DNA of 64,000 nt from Euglena gracilis (GCA_039621445.1 CP154955.1:15126465-15190464); one strand, 5' to 3'. Positions 12,138 to 23,617 are shown, numbered from the stretch's first letter. Translations and numbers: made by a program. The notes: generated from the sequence alone by a model not told the origin.

Positions 12138-12814
12138 AGATATTCACCTGAATGTGTATAAGTATGTTTCTTTATTTAACATGTTTATGCACATGGCAAG
12201 GGCACCTTGATACTACCCTCCCCAGGGAGGTATGCAATTTGACACTGTTTGGCCACAGTACCCTGGGGTTAGTGAAAGCGTCGGGTTAGGGTCAGGACTG
12301 ATTTGCGGACCCCCCCCCTCCCGGGGGTATGCGCTGAAATAAGCCATGCAGCTGCCCTTCGGGCAACTGGACATTAAACTCATCGACGGGGGAGAAGGCT
12401 GCTGGCAGGGTTTCTTAACCTCCTCCACTCCCCCCTTGGGATACGGTCTTTCGACAAGTCAGCAAGTCCTGAGGACAGGTCCCTGTGAGGGTAGGTGAGC
12501 AAGCACGAGACCAGGTTACGGGGGATCGACATTGTTCAAATCCCCTCCGAGCAATGCAAACTTTCCTGATCCCACAACAGAACATATCACAACAGAACAT
12601 ATCAAAAGAAGAAGAAGAAGAAGAAGAGAGGTGTCTTCAGCACGCAGAAAGCCGGTAAAATACAGGTGTAAAGGGTGTTGAGAACTTCCCACCGTCATTG
12701 CATGGTATGTTTGGCCCTCACCATCCTGTACTTTTGCCAGCGTCGCCTGCAACCTTGTTCTTTCGCAATACCACAACTTTCATACAGAAATGCCACCCAT
12801 CGCTCTCCCCTCTC

Positions 12815-12898
12815 CTCTCCCTCTGGCACCGTGGGATGGGCAGCAGCGCCGCGCTGATGGACCGCATGCTGAACGTGGTGGCCGCCTGCCCCCCCCCC
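12815..12898 (-). CDS. candidate exon, low-coordinate half (split by an inverted-repeat insertion)
   Basis: The minus frame reads AATTFSMRSISAALLPIPRC. A C-run and the inverted-repeat element at 12899-13390 separate it from the matching island at 13391-13520. The CAG within GGGCAG|GCGGCC would serve as an acceptor at its upstream edge. Confidence 0.33.
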
Positions 12899-13390
12899 CA
12901 GGGATGGATGGGAAGCCTTGAGGGGTGGGGGTGGGTCGGACCCCCCCCCCTCCTACCTCGAAACTGAGGGGAGGCCGAAATTTTTTCGATTTCATGGACG
13001 GGCAAAGGGCCGGAAATTGGGTCGGAATCGGTCAAAAACCCCTGATTTTTCCTTGAAAATCGATCCAAAAATGCTCATTTTTTGAATTTTTTGAACATGT
13101 TTTTGGGGGAAAACACCAACACATCAAAAAATGGGCAATATGGCCAAAAGTCAGCAAAAGGGGTGTTTTTTGCTCATTTTCCGGCGCTGCGCGCCGGAAG
13201 AAAATTTTCTGCTATTTTTGGCACCTGTCAAGGAGGGGGGGGGTGGGGGGTCCGGACCCCCCTCCCAACATCTAGGGGGGGGGGGTGGTCCGGACCCCCG
13301 CCCCTACCACCTTACCCCCCGGGGGGGGGGGGGGTCGGGACCCCCCCCTACCACCTACCTCAATACCGAAGGGCTTCCCATCCATCCCTG
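12899..13390. mobile_element. inverted-repeat element CAGGGATGGATGGGAAGCC
   Basis: The ends are 19-nt perfect inverted copies of CAGGGATGGATGGGAAGCC, about 490 bp apart. Both flanks are C-runs, so an 8-bp duplication of CCCCCCCC is possible but not provable. The interior contains further inverted G/C tracts with GGACCCCC. It lies between two halves of a GC-rich coding-like island on the minus strand. Confidence 0.72.
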
Positions 13391-13520
13391 CCCCCCCCCG
13401 ACAAGCACAGCAGCAGTGCAGTCGGGCCAGGGTAGGTTACCCATGGCAGGGTGGGTCCGGAGGGTGGCGGCGGGGAAGTAGCTGGGGTTTTGGAGGGACC
13501 TGCAGAACAGGCAACCAGGC
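13391..13520 (-). CDS. candidate exon, high-coordinate half (split by an inverted-repeat insertion)
   Basis: A GC-rich island. One minus frame reads GPTLPWVTYPGPTALLLCL, another WPDCTAAVL, and both stay open to the insertion edge at 13390. The other half of the island lies at 12820-12890, on the far side of the element. Which frame is used cannot be decided. Confidence 0.3.
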
Positions 13521-14003
13521 TGCAGTGGGGCAACAACAACAACAACAAAAACCAGAAAAGCGTGCCTGGATCACGGAACGGAGGAGTGGAGGTGATGGAG
13601 CAGCACTGCCACGGGCTGGGTCTCAAAAAAAAACCGAACACTACTTGGGCATGCCTCTCCGAGGGAACATTCGCGATGGCCGTGTTTGAGGGGATTTGAA
13701 AAAGGTCGATCCCTCCCCCAACCCGGACCCACCCAGGAAACTGTCCTCCGGTCTCGTGCTTGCTGACCTATCTGGGACCTGTCTCTAACCTCTGAGCTTG
13801 CTGGCTTGTCCAAAGACAGTATCCCCAGGGGGGAAAGGAACCCCTGCAAGCAATCTTCCCCCCCCCTTGATAAGTTGTATGTCCAGTCGCCGGAAAGGCA
13901 GCTGCATGGCTTATTCCAGCGCACACCCAGGGGGGGGTCCGCACCGCCTGGGAGCAGCTGGCTGAAAAAAAGGCACTGGCCGGCTGGACGCCCCCCCCCC
14001 CCG

Positions 14004-14332
14004 GGGGTTGGGTCTATACCATTGATTACCGACCCCCTGCAGGGGGGGGGGTCACTTTCCAATTTCAAAACCCACTTCCTGCCGGGGGGGGGGGGGGGGG
14101 GAGTTCGGTCACTTTGGCCAGTCGGCCAAAATGGCCTAACATCAGTGGATTTTGGCCCAAAATCCACAAAAAAATCGGCGGCTGGTGGCCACTTTCGACC
14201 CCAGACCCCACCCTGGGGGGTCTGGAGGCAAAACCAGTCAGTCAGTCCGAAAAAAACCAGTCAGCCACCCCCCGGGGGGGGGGGGGGGGGGGGGGGGTCG
14301 GACAGACCTTAAGCAATGGTGTGGTTGGGTCC
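14004..14332. mobile_element. inverted-repeat family P2, copy a
   Basis: Left GGGTCTATACCATTGATTAC and right inverted TTAAGCAATGGTGTGGTTGG ends. The interior has long G/C runs and repeated AAAACCAGTCAGTCA motifs plus GGCCAAAAT segments. Confidence 0.6.
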
Positions 14333-14334
14333 TC

Positions 14335-15010
14335 TCCGCCCGAAGAAAAGAACCCTATGGCCGCTGGCTGGCTGGACTCGTGGGAGCCCCCTCCTTAAGC
14401 GATGCTTTGGTTACAATATTGCAAGGGCTGAAAAATCTGCATATGAGTACCAAAGAAAATCAACACTCAACGAAAATGAAACGAGGACACAAAATAGCAA
14501 TTGGGATAGGTGCGTTGACCAGTTGGTCTCTTTCTCCCAAAAAAAAATGCAACCTGGTTGTTGGGTCTTGGGGCAGGGCGGTCCTTAAGCAAATAAAAAA
14601 AAAATCCGCTGTCCCAGCACACTCAGTGAAAAATATACAGGAAAATGGGCAAGAAATTTTGGCATTTCTCAGCGAGGACAGGTCGACATCAGGAAAAAAA
14701 AATTGATTCCTGGCACCCTTGGACCATCGTCCATCCACCCAAATCATCAAAAACTGTGTTTTTCGACTTTTTAATTTTTGCCCTCGTTCAAGCCCCAGTC
14801 TGGCCCTTAGCTGGCCCTTTGGCCGAAAGGGGGGCGGTCCTTAAGGAAATAAAAAAAATTTCCTGTCCCTTAAGGACCGCCCTGTCTTGGGGTTCCAAAA
14901 GAAATGAGGACACAAAAACAAATAAAATAGCAATTTCAGCGGGGGGGGGGGGGGAAGCGGGAAAAAACACTAGAATAAGGAGAAACCTTAAAGTAAGAAT
15001 TTTCATTTTC
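14335..15010. other. non-coding, A-rich stretch
   Basis: Poly-A-rich intron-like DNA. Contains two copies of GGCGGTCCTTAAG...AAATAAAAAAAA (14577-14602, 14834-14860), with an inverted TTAAGGACCGCC at 14870-14881. Confidence 0.5.
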
Positions 15011-15014
15011 CCCT

Positions 15015-15130
15015 CCCCACTGCTGCCTCTCAGAGCAACGCAGCGCAAAAAAGGCACAGGGGGCACACACAGCAGCAGCGTGGCTGCGTCCAGGTCACTA
15101 AGGGTCGGCGGTGGTGCGGACAACCACGAG
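15015..15130 (-). CDS. candidate exon
   Basis: The minus frame reads SAPPPTLSDLDAATLLLCVP. It is a short GC island between AT-rich intron-like stretches. Weak support. Confidence 0.22.
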
Positions 15131-15639
15131 CAGACTTCCGCTTCCTGGGGAGCCTACCTCCTTCACGATCCAGTCACATCACAGCCGCTGCATTTGTTGC
15201 ACAGGTAGATTACACAGCGTTGAATTCACTTGAGAAGATGAGTGGATGGCAGCTATAGAACCCCCCCCCAAAAAAGACCCCACCCAAAGAAAAGTGCCCC
15301 AGCCGATTTCAGGGTATCAAGGAAATAAAATTTCCAAATATCCTAAAAAGACACCAATAAAATCAAAATGCCAACCCAGCAATCCACTGGGATTTTCACT
15401 GACCATCCCCAAAAAAAACATGTGCATGCATATCCCCCCCAAAAAGCCAAAAAAATGCAAAGTGGGCGAATTATTCATAATTTGGAAACCTGAGAATTCC
15501 CATCCTTTTTTGTGGTTAAAATGGGCCGTTCTCCAACAAACTCTTCTTCAAAGGGAAAACTCACATTTTGGGCCCATTCTCAGGACATTCTCGCACAGGG
15601 AAACTTCGGCAGAAGTCTTCACCCGCAGCCCAAAATGAT

Positions 15640-15850
15640 GTCATTGCGCCCTGGGGAGTGGGGGCACGAAGGGGAAGGCCGGCCCCGCACCAGCCCGCTG
15701 GGCCGCGGAGGCCGCCGCCAGCCAGTGCAGCAGCGCGGGGCTGGGCAGAGGGGGCTGCAGAGGCGCCACCCCGGCCGGGCCCGGAACCGGAGGCTGCGCC
15801 CGCACGACGGCTCCCCCGCCGGCGGTCGCGCCGCTTCCCGAAACGTCGCA
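15640..15850 (-). CDS. candidate Pro/Ala-rich exon
   Basis: The minus frame reads VPGPAGVAPLQPPLPSPALL and then HWLAAASAAQRAGAG. The GC content and bias match neighbouring exons. No domain and no certain splice sites. Confidence 0.33.
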
Positions 15851-16429
15851 ACTTTGAAAAGAACAAGCTTTTAGGGTTTTGTATAAAAAAAAATTCAAAA
15901 AAAACAAACCCAATGACTTGCTTTTGCACCTCAAAAAAGGGCCCGGGGCGTGCAGAATTTCAGACCGACAATGTGCTCGAGGGTAGTCAAAAAACCAACT
16001 CCACCCGACTTCGCTTCAGAGGCTTGACCGTACCATTTCTTACTAACCCTGAGGGTCATTTCCACCTTCTTCAGGGCCAAAATGACCCAAATCCAATGGA
16101 TTGTGGCCAAAAAAAAATACCACAAAAAAGTCGGAGCGTTCCAGGTGGCCACTGTTGGTCAGTCCTGCCGACTCCTGCCAGGAGAGCTAAAAACCAGTCA
16201 GTCCTCCCTGGGGGTTGGTCCGGCACACCCTAAGCACGGGATGGGTGTAGGGCCGGAGGAGCTTCGGGCAACCTTGCCTAACAACTGCAGAAGAACTGCA
16301 AAAAAAATTGCAGGAAAATCTGGGGAAACTGCCGAAAGTTGCCGGGAAATCGTGGGAAACAGCAAACGGTCCGGGCCGGAGGTTTTCTTGGAGGGGCCCA
16401 GGGGCCGGCTCGAAAATGGTACTAGCTGG

Positions 16430-16690
16430 CTGGACCCCCCGGGAGGAGGGCCCCCTCCTTGAGCACACCCCGGGTCCGCGCGGAAGCCGCCGAGCGGCCG
16501 GGTTGGGCTGTGGGCTGGGGAGCGGGGCAGCGGCGGCGGCAGCGGCGGGGCGGCGCGCTGCTGCTCCCGCAAGGCGTCCAGCGTGCTGCGGATGACGGAG
16601 GGGTGGATCTGGGCGCGGGCCGCCCCCGCCGCGGGGAACGGCGCGGCGGGGGCCCCGGCGGCCGTGGGGGAGAGGGTTGGGGGCGGGGCC
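16430..16690 (-). CDS. candidate Ala/Pro-rich exon with helix
   Basis: The minus frame reads AARAQIHPSVIRSTLDALRE and then QQRAAPPLPPPLPRSPAHSP. The helix-forming IHPSVIRSTLDALREQQ inside Ala/Pro stretches is typical coding composition for this locus. A second, Arg-rich frame is a shadow. Borders are approximate. Confidence 0.42.
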
Positions 16691-16819
16691 GGGGGTCCAT
16701 ATTGGGGAGGGGGACAGGGGGAGGGGGGAGGTGCACGGGGGAGAGAGGAATGGTGGCCCCCTCTTTTCACTTTTCACTCCAACCCACCTGTGCCTCCTTT
16801 TTCCTGCAAACCTGTTTGG

Positions 16820-16844
16820 CCATCTGTCTGTCTGCCTGCCTGCC

Positions 16845-16893
<49 letters not shown>

Positions 16894-16896
16894 GCC

Positions 16897-16932
<36 letters not shown>
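16820..16932 (+). repeat. TCTG microsatellite
   Basis: An array of TCTG/CCTG, the complement of the type at 241-716. Confidence 0.96.
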
Positions 16933-17284
16933 CATGGGCCTCCGTGCCATATTCCACCATACAGCCCCAATGAAGCCCCCCATACTGGAAAATCGCACAC
17001 CACCCTGTATCAAATCTTGCCCCCCAGGTTTTGGCCCACGAGCTCAGATAGAAGCCTTTATCGCCTTTATCTAGCCTTTATTTCAGGGCAGGCCCCAGGT
17101 CACAAGGACGCGGCTGGTGGGTTCGTAGCAGGAAGAATGGAATGGGGTTCGAAGACTGTACAACAGATTAACATGAAATTCTAAGGAAAAAAGCAAAAAT
17201 CTGCTCTGCCTCCCACCCACTATCCGCTTTTGTGTCTGTTAATATGCAGCAATCTTCTGCACTTGTTCGACATGAGTGTGAGTG

Positions 17285-17408
17285 TTCACACACATACACA
17301 CACACACACATGCACGCGCGTACACGCACTCGCACTGCACACAAACACAACACAGCACAACACAACACAACACAACACAACACAACACAACACAACACAA
17401 CACAACAC

Positions 17409-17457
<49 letters not shown>

Positions 17458-17458
17458 G
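17285..17458 (+). repeat. CA and ACAAC microsatellite
   Basis: CACACA, then CAACACAA pentamers, then CA dinucleotides. Confidence 0.96.
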
Positions 17459-17794
17459 CATGGTGGACATATCCTGGAGGCAGCACTGCTGAACAAGCCA
17501 GCCCCAGACTCGCCAACAGATGCGGCTGGAGGGGGGCCACTTTTGGATGCAGGGCACAGTGAGAAATGTAAAGCCAGAATCGGAAAAGGGACAGAGCCTG
17601 ACTATTTGGGAGGGTTGGCAAGGGAGTTCGATCCGCAATCGGCTTCTGTTTGACACCCACGGCGGGGAAGGAGGGGCTGCCTTGTGCGGTGAGGTGCCAG
17701 CCCAGGCACACCTCCCTGGGGAGGGGGGTTCGGTTTTGGGTCCCGGGTGCTTGTGGGCCCAGCCAAAGTGGCGTTGAAAATGGCGATGTTTGCG

Positions 17795-17955
17795 CCGCCC
17801 GACGCCTCGGGTGTAGCACTGCCCACCCCAAAACCGTGTCCTGGCTGAGACCCTGGGATTGGCCGGGGAGGAGAGAGGCGGCGGAGGAGCTGTCGGGCTC
17901 CTCGGGCGGCAACAGCCCGCCGGCAGCCTGGGATGTCCCGGGGGGCGGGCATACA
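17795..17955 (-). CDS. candidate Ser/Pro/Gln-rich exon
   Basis: A GC island whose minus frame reads SQAAGGLLPPEEPDSSSAAS, then GQSQGLSQDTVLGWAVLH. The composition is like the disordered flanks of RNA-binding proteins. Another minus frame is also open, and the exact borders are unknown. Confidence 0.38.
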
Positions 17956-18601
17956 ATCACGGGGAGGGGGCACTCCCATTCTTCCAAAAACGAGGCAGTC
18001 ACCCCCCCCCCGCATGGGAGGGTGGTAACTCTGGGATCCAAAGAGAAAATTGACCTCAAATGTGAAAAAAATGGCCCGAATCACTTTGGTGCTGCGTTGC
18101 CGACCACCACCCCTCCTCCAGGGAGGGGAACGAAAACCAGTCAGTTATTCGGAAAAAACCAGTCACCCACCCGGGGGGGGGGGGGGCAGCGACTACATGA
18201 GTGTATGACGCCGGTGACTTCTTGCAATAGTTGAAAAAAATGCCAGATGTGGAGTTATGCATTCTGGAGGTTAGTTGAATGAACACCTCAGAAATTGTTA
18301 AAATAGGGGCTCAGATGTTTATCTCAAAAAGCGAAAAGGTATTGTGTCACTGTTTTGACTATCCTGTGCACATATCACCTTGCTCCTTCCAAATCTCATT
18401 TATTCTTTCAATAGACACAACGAGCACGCATGAGCACACACGCATGCACACATGTAAGCACATAATGAATGCACTCCCTCCCCCCCACGCCAGTAATGAA
18501 TACGGTGGAACAAGGGAAGACGAAGGGAACAAGCACGGTTCTTCCATCGGAAGACACCTCCCCGGGCCATGGGACATCCCAGCCTGTCCCTTGGCTACCA
18601 C

Positions 18602-18718
18602 GTCCGTCGCCCAGTACTCCCGGCACACGTGCACATTCTTGCAGTCCACGCCATAGGAGCACTCCCCGGCAGGCGGCTGTTCGGTGCACACCCGTCCCGA
18701 CGGAAGGGGGGGGTCGTG
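18602..18718 (-). CDS. CCCH zinc-finger exon
   Basis: A 117-bp, phase-0 exon between TACAG| (18718) and GAC|GTGGTA (18602). It contains CTEQPPAGECSYGVDCKNVH, which is exactly C-x8-C-x5-C-x3-H, the CCCH zinc finger that binds RNA in many eukaryotic regulators. VCREYWATD follows. The finger is a single intact domain with well-placed splice sites, so the domain call is strong. Whether it belongs to the same gene as the 26380 start is inferred from strand, composition and order. Confidence 0.72.
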
Positions 18719-18784
18719 CTGTATCGGGTCGAGCTACTGTGCTACTGGGCTACAGTGAGGGGGGGGGGGGGTCCGGAGGGCGCA

Positions 18785-18895
18785 GCAGTCATCGGGGGGC
18801 GGGTGCTGCCGCGTGAACGGTCCGCCGAGCCGTTGCCCGACAATGAGACTTCCCGGGCATTCTGCGTGCCGGAGTTCACCCGCAGAATTTGAACG
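18785..18895 (-). CDS. candidate exon before the CCCH finger
   Basis: A GC-rich island with an open minus frame reading VQILRVNSGTQNAREVSLSG; a second frame (SNSAGELRHAECPG) is also open. It lies just upstream, in transcript sense, of the CCCH exon. No clean splice borders were identified. Confidence 0.3.
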
Positions 18896-18899
18896 TCCC

Positions 18900-20113
18900 G
18901 GAGTGCTCGCTCGGGAAGTGTCCCAGAAGGCCGGGGGTGGCAGGCTTCGATCTAAGGAGAGGTGGGGGTCCCCGGACCTCCCTCTGGTCCAGGATGGGGG
19001 GAACACCCCCACCTAAACCCCGGACCCCCCTCCACGCATCGAACCCTAGGGGGGTTCCCTCCAGAAGAACACAACAGCGGCCTGCTCACCGGACTGGTGC
19101 AGCGGGCACACCCTCGACGGCGTAAACCTGCGGTGGGGGAAACAATCATTGGTGGAGAGGCGGAGGGGGTAGGACAGGCCAGCCGGGGCTTTGTGTGCCT
19201 CAGGGAGGGTCTGGGGGGGGTCAACCCCCCTTATGGGAGTGGTCGCCCCCCACCAACGATGATGACGCCTGCCCCTCCCCAACCCAAAGGATTCCCCCCT
19301 TTGGACTGATCCAGGGGGGGGGGGGTCATTCTTATGAGAAGAAGTTGACAGATTGGATGGGGAGCAGACAGAAAGAAGCTTAGATTATTGTGTGGGAACA
19401 GGGCGACCTAGCCCTCCTCGTGTCGTTCAGTCCCCAGACTGAATGGGAGTGGGTATAAGAACTGTCGATGAAAAGCCAACCCCCCTCAGATGGCCAGGTC
19501 CCCCTCGCATAACAATTTTTTGGCAACATCAGTCAAAAATGGAATTTTCACAATGGTTCGCATAAAAAATGCAAAAATAATCGGATTTGCGGGCTTTGAG
19601 GGCAAAGAAACCGCACGCCGCAGTTTTCATTTCTCTTTCTCAGGAGGGTTTGAAGGCTAAAAAGTTTCAGCCTGCACACAGCCAAAGTTACTGGACTTTT
19701 TTGGCTGATTTCACCTCCCCCTCCCCTATATGCCCATCCCCCCCCCCAGTCAGAGGACACCTTTTCGAAGGTTTCTTCATTCCTTGAGGTGAAACCCAAG
19801 GAGGAAACTTTTTGTTTTATGCCATTTCATTTCATTTCAACTTCATTTTGCAGAGGGCAAAAAAAAACACAAACCACACAAAAAAACACAAAACTATTGG
19901 CTTGTCCAGAATTCATGGAAACCACTGGTAGTGGAAACGCAGAGCAGAGCCGTCATGTCAGTCATTCAACAACCGGGATCCAAACCCTGGGGGGAAAAGG
20001 CTCCAGTCGGCCACTACGTTGGACACGTGAGCGCACAGGGGATGAACCCTGCGCAGGAGCCATGCCGTGGAAATGGGCGTCTTTGGTCTTTGGTTTCGGG
20101 CACGGGTTCGGGC
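18900..20113. other. non-coding stretch before copy 1
   Basis: C/G runs and a weak GC island at 19050-19130 (minus frame RVCPLHQSGEQAAVVFF). Nothing else supported. Confidence 0.4.
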
Positions 20114-20634
20114 AGATCTTAGGCGGCCGAATTCGCACTTAAGGGTTTTTTCTTTGAAATGGGCGCAATTGCGCAAATGCGCATATTTTACAAAACTCCT
20201 GGGACCCTGTACCCTGACACAGGGAGAACAGATTATGAACTGTGACATTCCTCTATTGAAGGGGATTAACTCCCAGTGGTTTGGTGTAAATGCTGCTTAC
20301 CAAGTGACGCGAATAGGGCGGAGGGTGAGATTGGTGCTCTTGTACATCAAACAGGAGAGAGGCACACACCCCTTGTTACGACACTTGGAAATGGTGCTGA
20401 CGTGCAGGCTGAACTGGCTTGGATACTACCGCCACCGGTAAGAACACACGGTGCCTCATTAGATCACACACCACAGACTACGTCAGCCAGCCATCACGCA
20501 ACTGATTTGTGTTTGCGGGCACATTTGCGCAAATAAAAACAATTGTGTTTATGGGCGCATTTGGCCAAATAAAACGTAAACCGATGATGATAAAATGACG
20601 TGTTTGTGGGAGCAAATGCGCCCACAAACAAATT

Positions 20635-20672
20635 TGTTGGTGCGCGCATTTGCGCAAATGCGCGCACCAACA
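20635..20672. repeat. 38-bp perfect palindrome
   Basis: Each half reads TGTTGGTGCGCGCATTTGC and its complement, centred between 20653 and 20654. It is one of about a dozen GCGC-centred palindromes inside copy 1. Confidence 0.9.
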
Positions 20673-21920
20673 TGTTTACGTTTATTTGCGCAAATGCGCA
20701 CACCAACATGTATCTTTACTTTCCATGTTAAAAGACACCAATGAGGACCACGACCGTACGAGGTTTAAAAACGTGATGGACGTGTTGGTGCGCGCAATTG
20801 CGCAAATAAACACAATTACGTTTGTTTGCGCATTTGCGCAAATGCGCGCACAAACATTTAATAAACCGCTTCAAAATAATGTGTTTGTAGGAGCCTTAGA
20901 GCACACAAACAAAGTTGTGTTTATTTGCGCGCACCAACACACATCAGTTGTGCGACACCATCTCCTCCTCCGTGACAGCTGGCGAACGCAATTCTTCACG
21001 CCAACCATTGATTTGCACCACGGTTATGTGGTGATGAAATTTGTGGTGAGAGGTGGTGTGGAGTGTTCACTGGAACACAGCATGTGACTGGCCAAAATTT
21101 GCCTGCCTTACGTGTGTACATTTGCACTGCTGTTCCCAGGCCCGAACGGCCTGTTGTTTTGGCGTCATCTGTTCAGCAATTAAATGTAATGAATTGATGA
21201 CGTGCAAACGACCTGTGACTGTTCGACACCTTTTCTGCAACAGGACTGCGTTACAAGAAGACAAAATTTGGCACCTGAAATTCCCGGGACGTGTCCGGCC
21301 GTAGTCCGTTTTATGGTTTTCTTTGCCATTTTTCCCTTGAAAAACGTAAAAAAAAAAAAGTAAAAAAACACCAGTTTTTGTGCATAATTTGGGGGGAGTG
21401 GGTCCCACCGCTTTGATGCACCCAATCCAGTGGTAAAGCTTCAACACTTCCTTGCATCCAAAGTAACGGGTGTTTAAGGGCTATCTCTCTCCGGCTGCTG
21501 GTTGCCATGCACTGGCACCACGTCGTCCCCCCAGTCTTACACCCCTTTTTCCGGGGAATAACCTGGCCGCTGTGGTGGGTGTCGTTGCACCGGGGAGGTC
21601 GATGCCAGCCTGCTGGGTGCTGAAGCATCAGCAGCTGATGTGGTTGCAGCAGCGGAGCCGAGGCCGCAGGTCAGCGGCAGGGCCCTTGGGATCCAAAAAT
21701 TGGTGCCGGTGGACGTGCACCGTTACTGGGTGGCTGCGCACCCACCTTCAAGAGATCCTACGTCTCCATCTTTTGTGGGACCTGTCAGTGGTCAAAAAAC
21801 GGCACAATAACACCATATGCCGGAGGAGACGGTGTGGTCATTTGGGTTCAACCCATTCAGAATCCACTAAGGGTAGCGTAGGAGGGCCAAATGAAATCGC
21901 TTTTTACTTCTCCATTGGTG

Positions 21921-22067
21921 GTTTATTTGCGCATTTGCGCGCATCACGTTGTTTTGTGGGCGCAAATGCGCAAATAAACATAATAAATTGTACAGTTTAT
22001 TCATGCAGTTTATTTGCGCACTTGTGCCCACAAACAACGTGATGCGCGCAAATGCGCAAATAACCCA
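21921..22067. repeat. large inverted repeat (foldback) inside copy 1
   Basis: Arms of about 58 bp at roughly 21921-21979 and 22008-22067 are near-complementary. They share GCGCATTTGCGCGCATCACG and TTTGCGC blocks, with about 30 bp of AT-rich loop between. Confidence 0.8.
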
Positions 22068-22360
22068 CATCTGCTGCCGGCGTTTGACGGTTGTGTTTCC
22101 GTCACACCGTTCTTCTTTGTGTTTATTTGCGCATTTGTGCAAATAAACAAAGAACATGTTTATGCACGCATTTGCGCAAATGCGCGCATAAACATAATTT
22201 GTGTTTGTGCGCACATTTGCGACCATAAGCTTGCGCGTCGACAAATAATTTGACAAACCCACCAACTGTATGGCCCATTGGTCCGTGCCGTCACGGCCTC
22301 CATGTCACGCCGTTTATCAACAGCGTCAGTTCTTGGGTACTAAAGCCCAATCCCTGAAGG

Positions 22361-22408
22361 ACATGTTTATGTTTATTTGCGCAATTGCGCAAATAAACAT
22401 AAACATGT
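22361..22408. repeat. 48-bp perfect palindrome
   Basis: The halves ACATGTTTATGTTTATTTGC + GCAA and their complement meet at 22384/22385 with no loop and no mismatch. Confidence 0.93.
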
Positions 22409-23084
22409 TGGTGCGCGCATTTGCGCCCATAAACACAATTTTGTCCTTCCATTGTTGGGCTTCTTCTGCAGGGTTCTTTGCCACATAACTAACTGGTTGT
22501 GCGAGTCCCGGGTATAAGCCGGGTGGGAGACCCATCCCCCTCAGTCCCTGCGGACCCCATTTCTTCCCCCCTGCGCATCCCTTGCCCAACACCCCACACT
22601 TGCCTTCTTCTCACTGCGGCCCTCCTTCCGGCTTGGTCAGACCACACCCACACCCCCCGGCACTTCCTCCCCGCACTTTGACAAACAGCTCACAAACACC
22701 ACACCAAGGCACCGCAAGCAACGCAGTCCGGCAAACACCCAGGACGCACACCGCCGGCAGCTCGGACACACCCGGGGCACAGCCGAAAGAAGCAGCAAGG
22801 GCGGTAAAGGTCCCGTTCCTATGGTGCTTTTTTGTGTTTTTTTTCAGTGTGGGCCGGCAAGGTCCCGGGGGTTTCAACGTACAAAGTCCATTTTCAGACA
22901 CCCCAAAAACACCATTTTTCGTCAAAGTCCCGGGGGTCTCACCGCCAAAAACAGAATTTCAATCATTTTTTGCACTCTCTTGTCAACGTGTTTTCAAACC
23001 CCCCTGACCTTCACAACCGAAACAAAGCAGAATCAAAAAATTCGTAAATTTGCGAAAATGCGCAAATAAAAAGAAAAAAGCTTA

Positions 23085-23398
23085 CCTACCCCCCCCCCGG
23101 GAAACTGTCACCTGACAGGTTGGCCAGTACCGGGGACCCTGACAACTTCCTATACTGACAGGTTGGCCGGTACCGGGGACCCTGACAGTTTCCCAGGCGG
23201 GACCCTGACAGTTTCCCGGGTAGGGCATTTCAAGGGAAAGTCAATGAAAAATGACCCTGACAGGTTGGCCGGTACCGGGGACCCTGACAACTTCCTATAC
23301 TGACAGGTTGACAGGTTGGCCGGTACCGGGGACCCTGACAGTTTCCCGGGCGGGACCCTGACAGGTTCTTGGGCATGACAGTTTCCCGGGGGGGGGGG
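23085..23398 (+). repeat. minisatellite TGACAGGTTGGCCGGTACCG
   Basis: Units of CTGACAGGTTGGCCGGTACC GGGGACC, alternating with CTGACAGTTTCCCGGG units, at the right end inside copy 1. A related CTGACA/TTGGCCGATACCAGGGACC block lies at 63175-63365. Confidence 0.85.
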
Positions 23399-23457
23399 GT
23401 AAGTGCGAATTAGGCCGCCTAAGAGATTGGGGGGGGGGGGGGCGCAGGGGGACGCAC

Positions 23458-23603
23458 CGGAAGACGCGGCCAGGCTGCTTCTTCTTCGAGACCCGCTCCG
23501 CCTTCAGGAAGCGGTCCCAGTACCGGGTGATCGCGATACGCTCCGGGGGCATGGGGAGGGGCTCGGTCCAGTCCAGGCGGAGTTCGATGGGGCAGGCGGG
23601 CCC
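23458..23603 (-). CDS. exon PIELRLDWTEPLPMPPERIA...
   Basis: Clearly protein-like: GPACPIELRLDWTEPLPMPP followed by RIAITRYWDRFLKAERVSKK and QPGRVFR. The donor CCG|GTGCGTCC at 23458 is convincing. The acceptor is probably CCAAAG near 23603. The exon ends only 35 bp from the right terminal repeat of the palindrome-rich element at 20118-23423, so that element sits in the following intron. Confidence 0.6.
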
Positions 23604-23617
23604 TTTGGCGAATACAA

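Larger units (their letters stand above)
20118..23423. mobile_element. palindrome-rich inverted-repeat element, copy 1 (3.3 kb)
   Basis: Bounded by 24-nt terminal inverted repeats starting CTTAGGCGGCC (20118-20141 and 23400-23423) that differ at one position. Both ends are flanked by AGAT (20114-20117 and 23424-23427), a likely 4-bp target-site duplication. The interior (20155-22440) is packed with GCGCAAAT palindromes and larger foldbacks. No transposase-like frame is visible, so it is non-autonomous. It lies in an intron-like interval between minus-strand exons. Confidence 0.78.

Noticed and set aside
12505-12560. tRNA suggested by TTGTTCAAATCCC
   Set aside because: The box-B-like word is not supported by a T stem, acceptor stem or D arm.
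20650-22265. ORFs with repeated 'FAQIN/RAFAQM' motifs
   Set aside because: They arise from translating the GCGCAAAT palindromes in all frames on both strands; not a repeat protein.
22590-22830. Captured host exon inside copy 1 (Ser/Thr/Pro/His-rich plus frame)
   Set aside because: Open frame with low-complexity bias but no splice sites and no matching host exon in the window.
20500-23070. CRISPR-like array
   Set aside because: The repeats are palindromic but of unequal length and spacing with no constant spacer size, no leader and no cas genes, and the DNA is eukaryotic.
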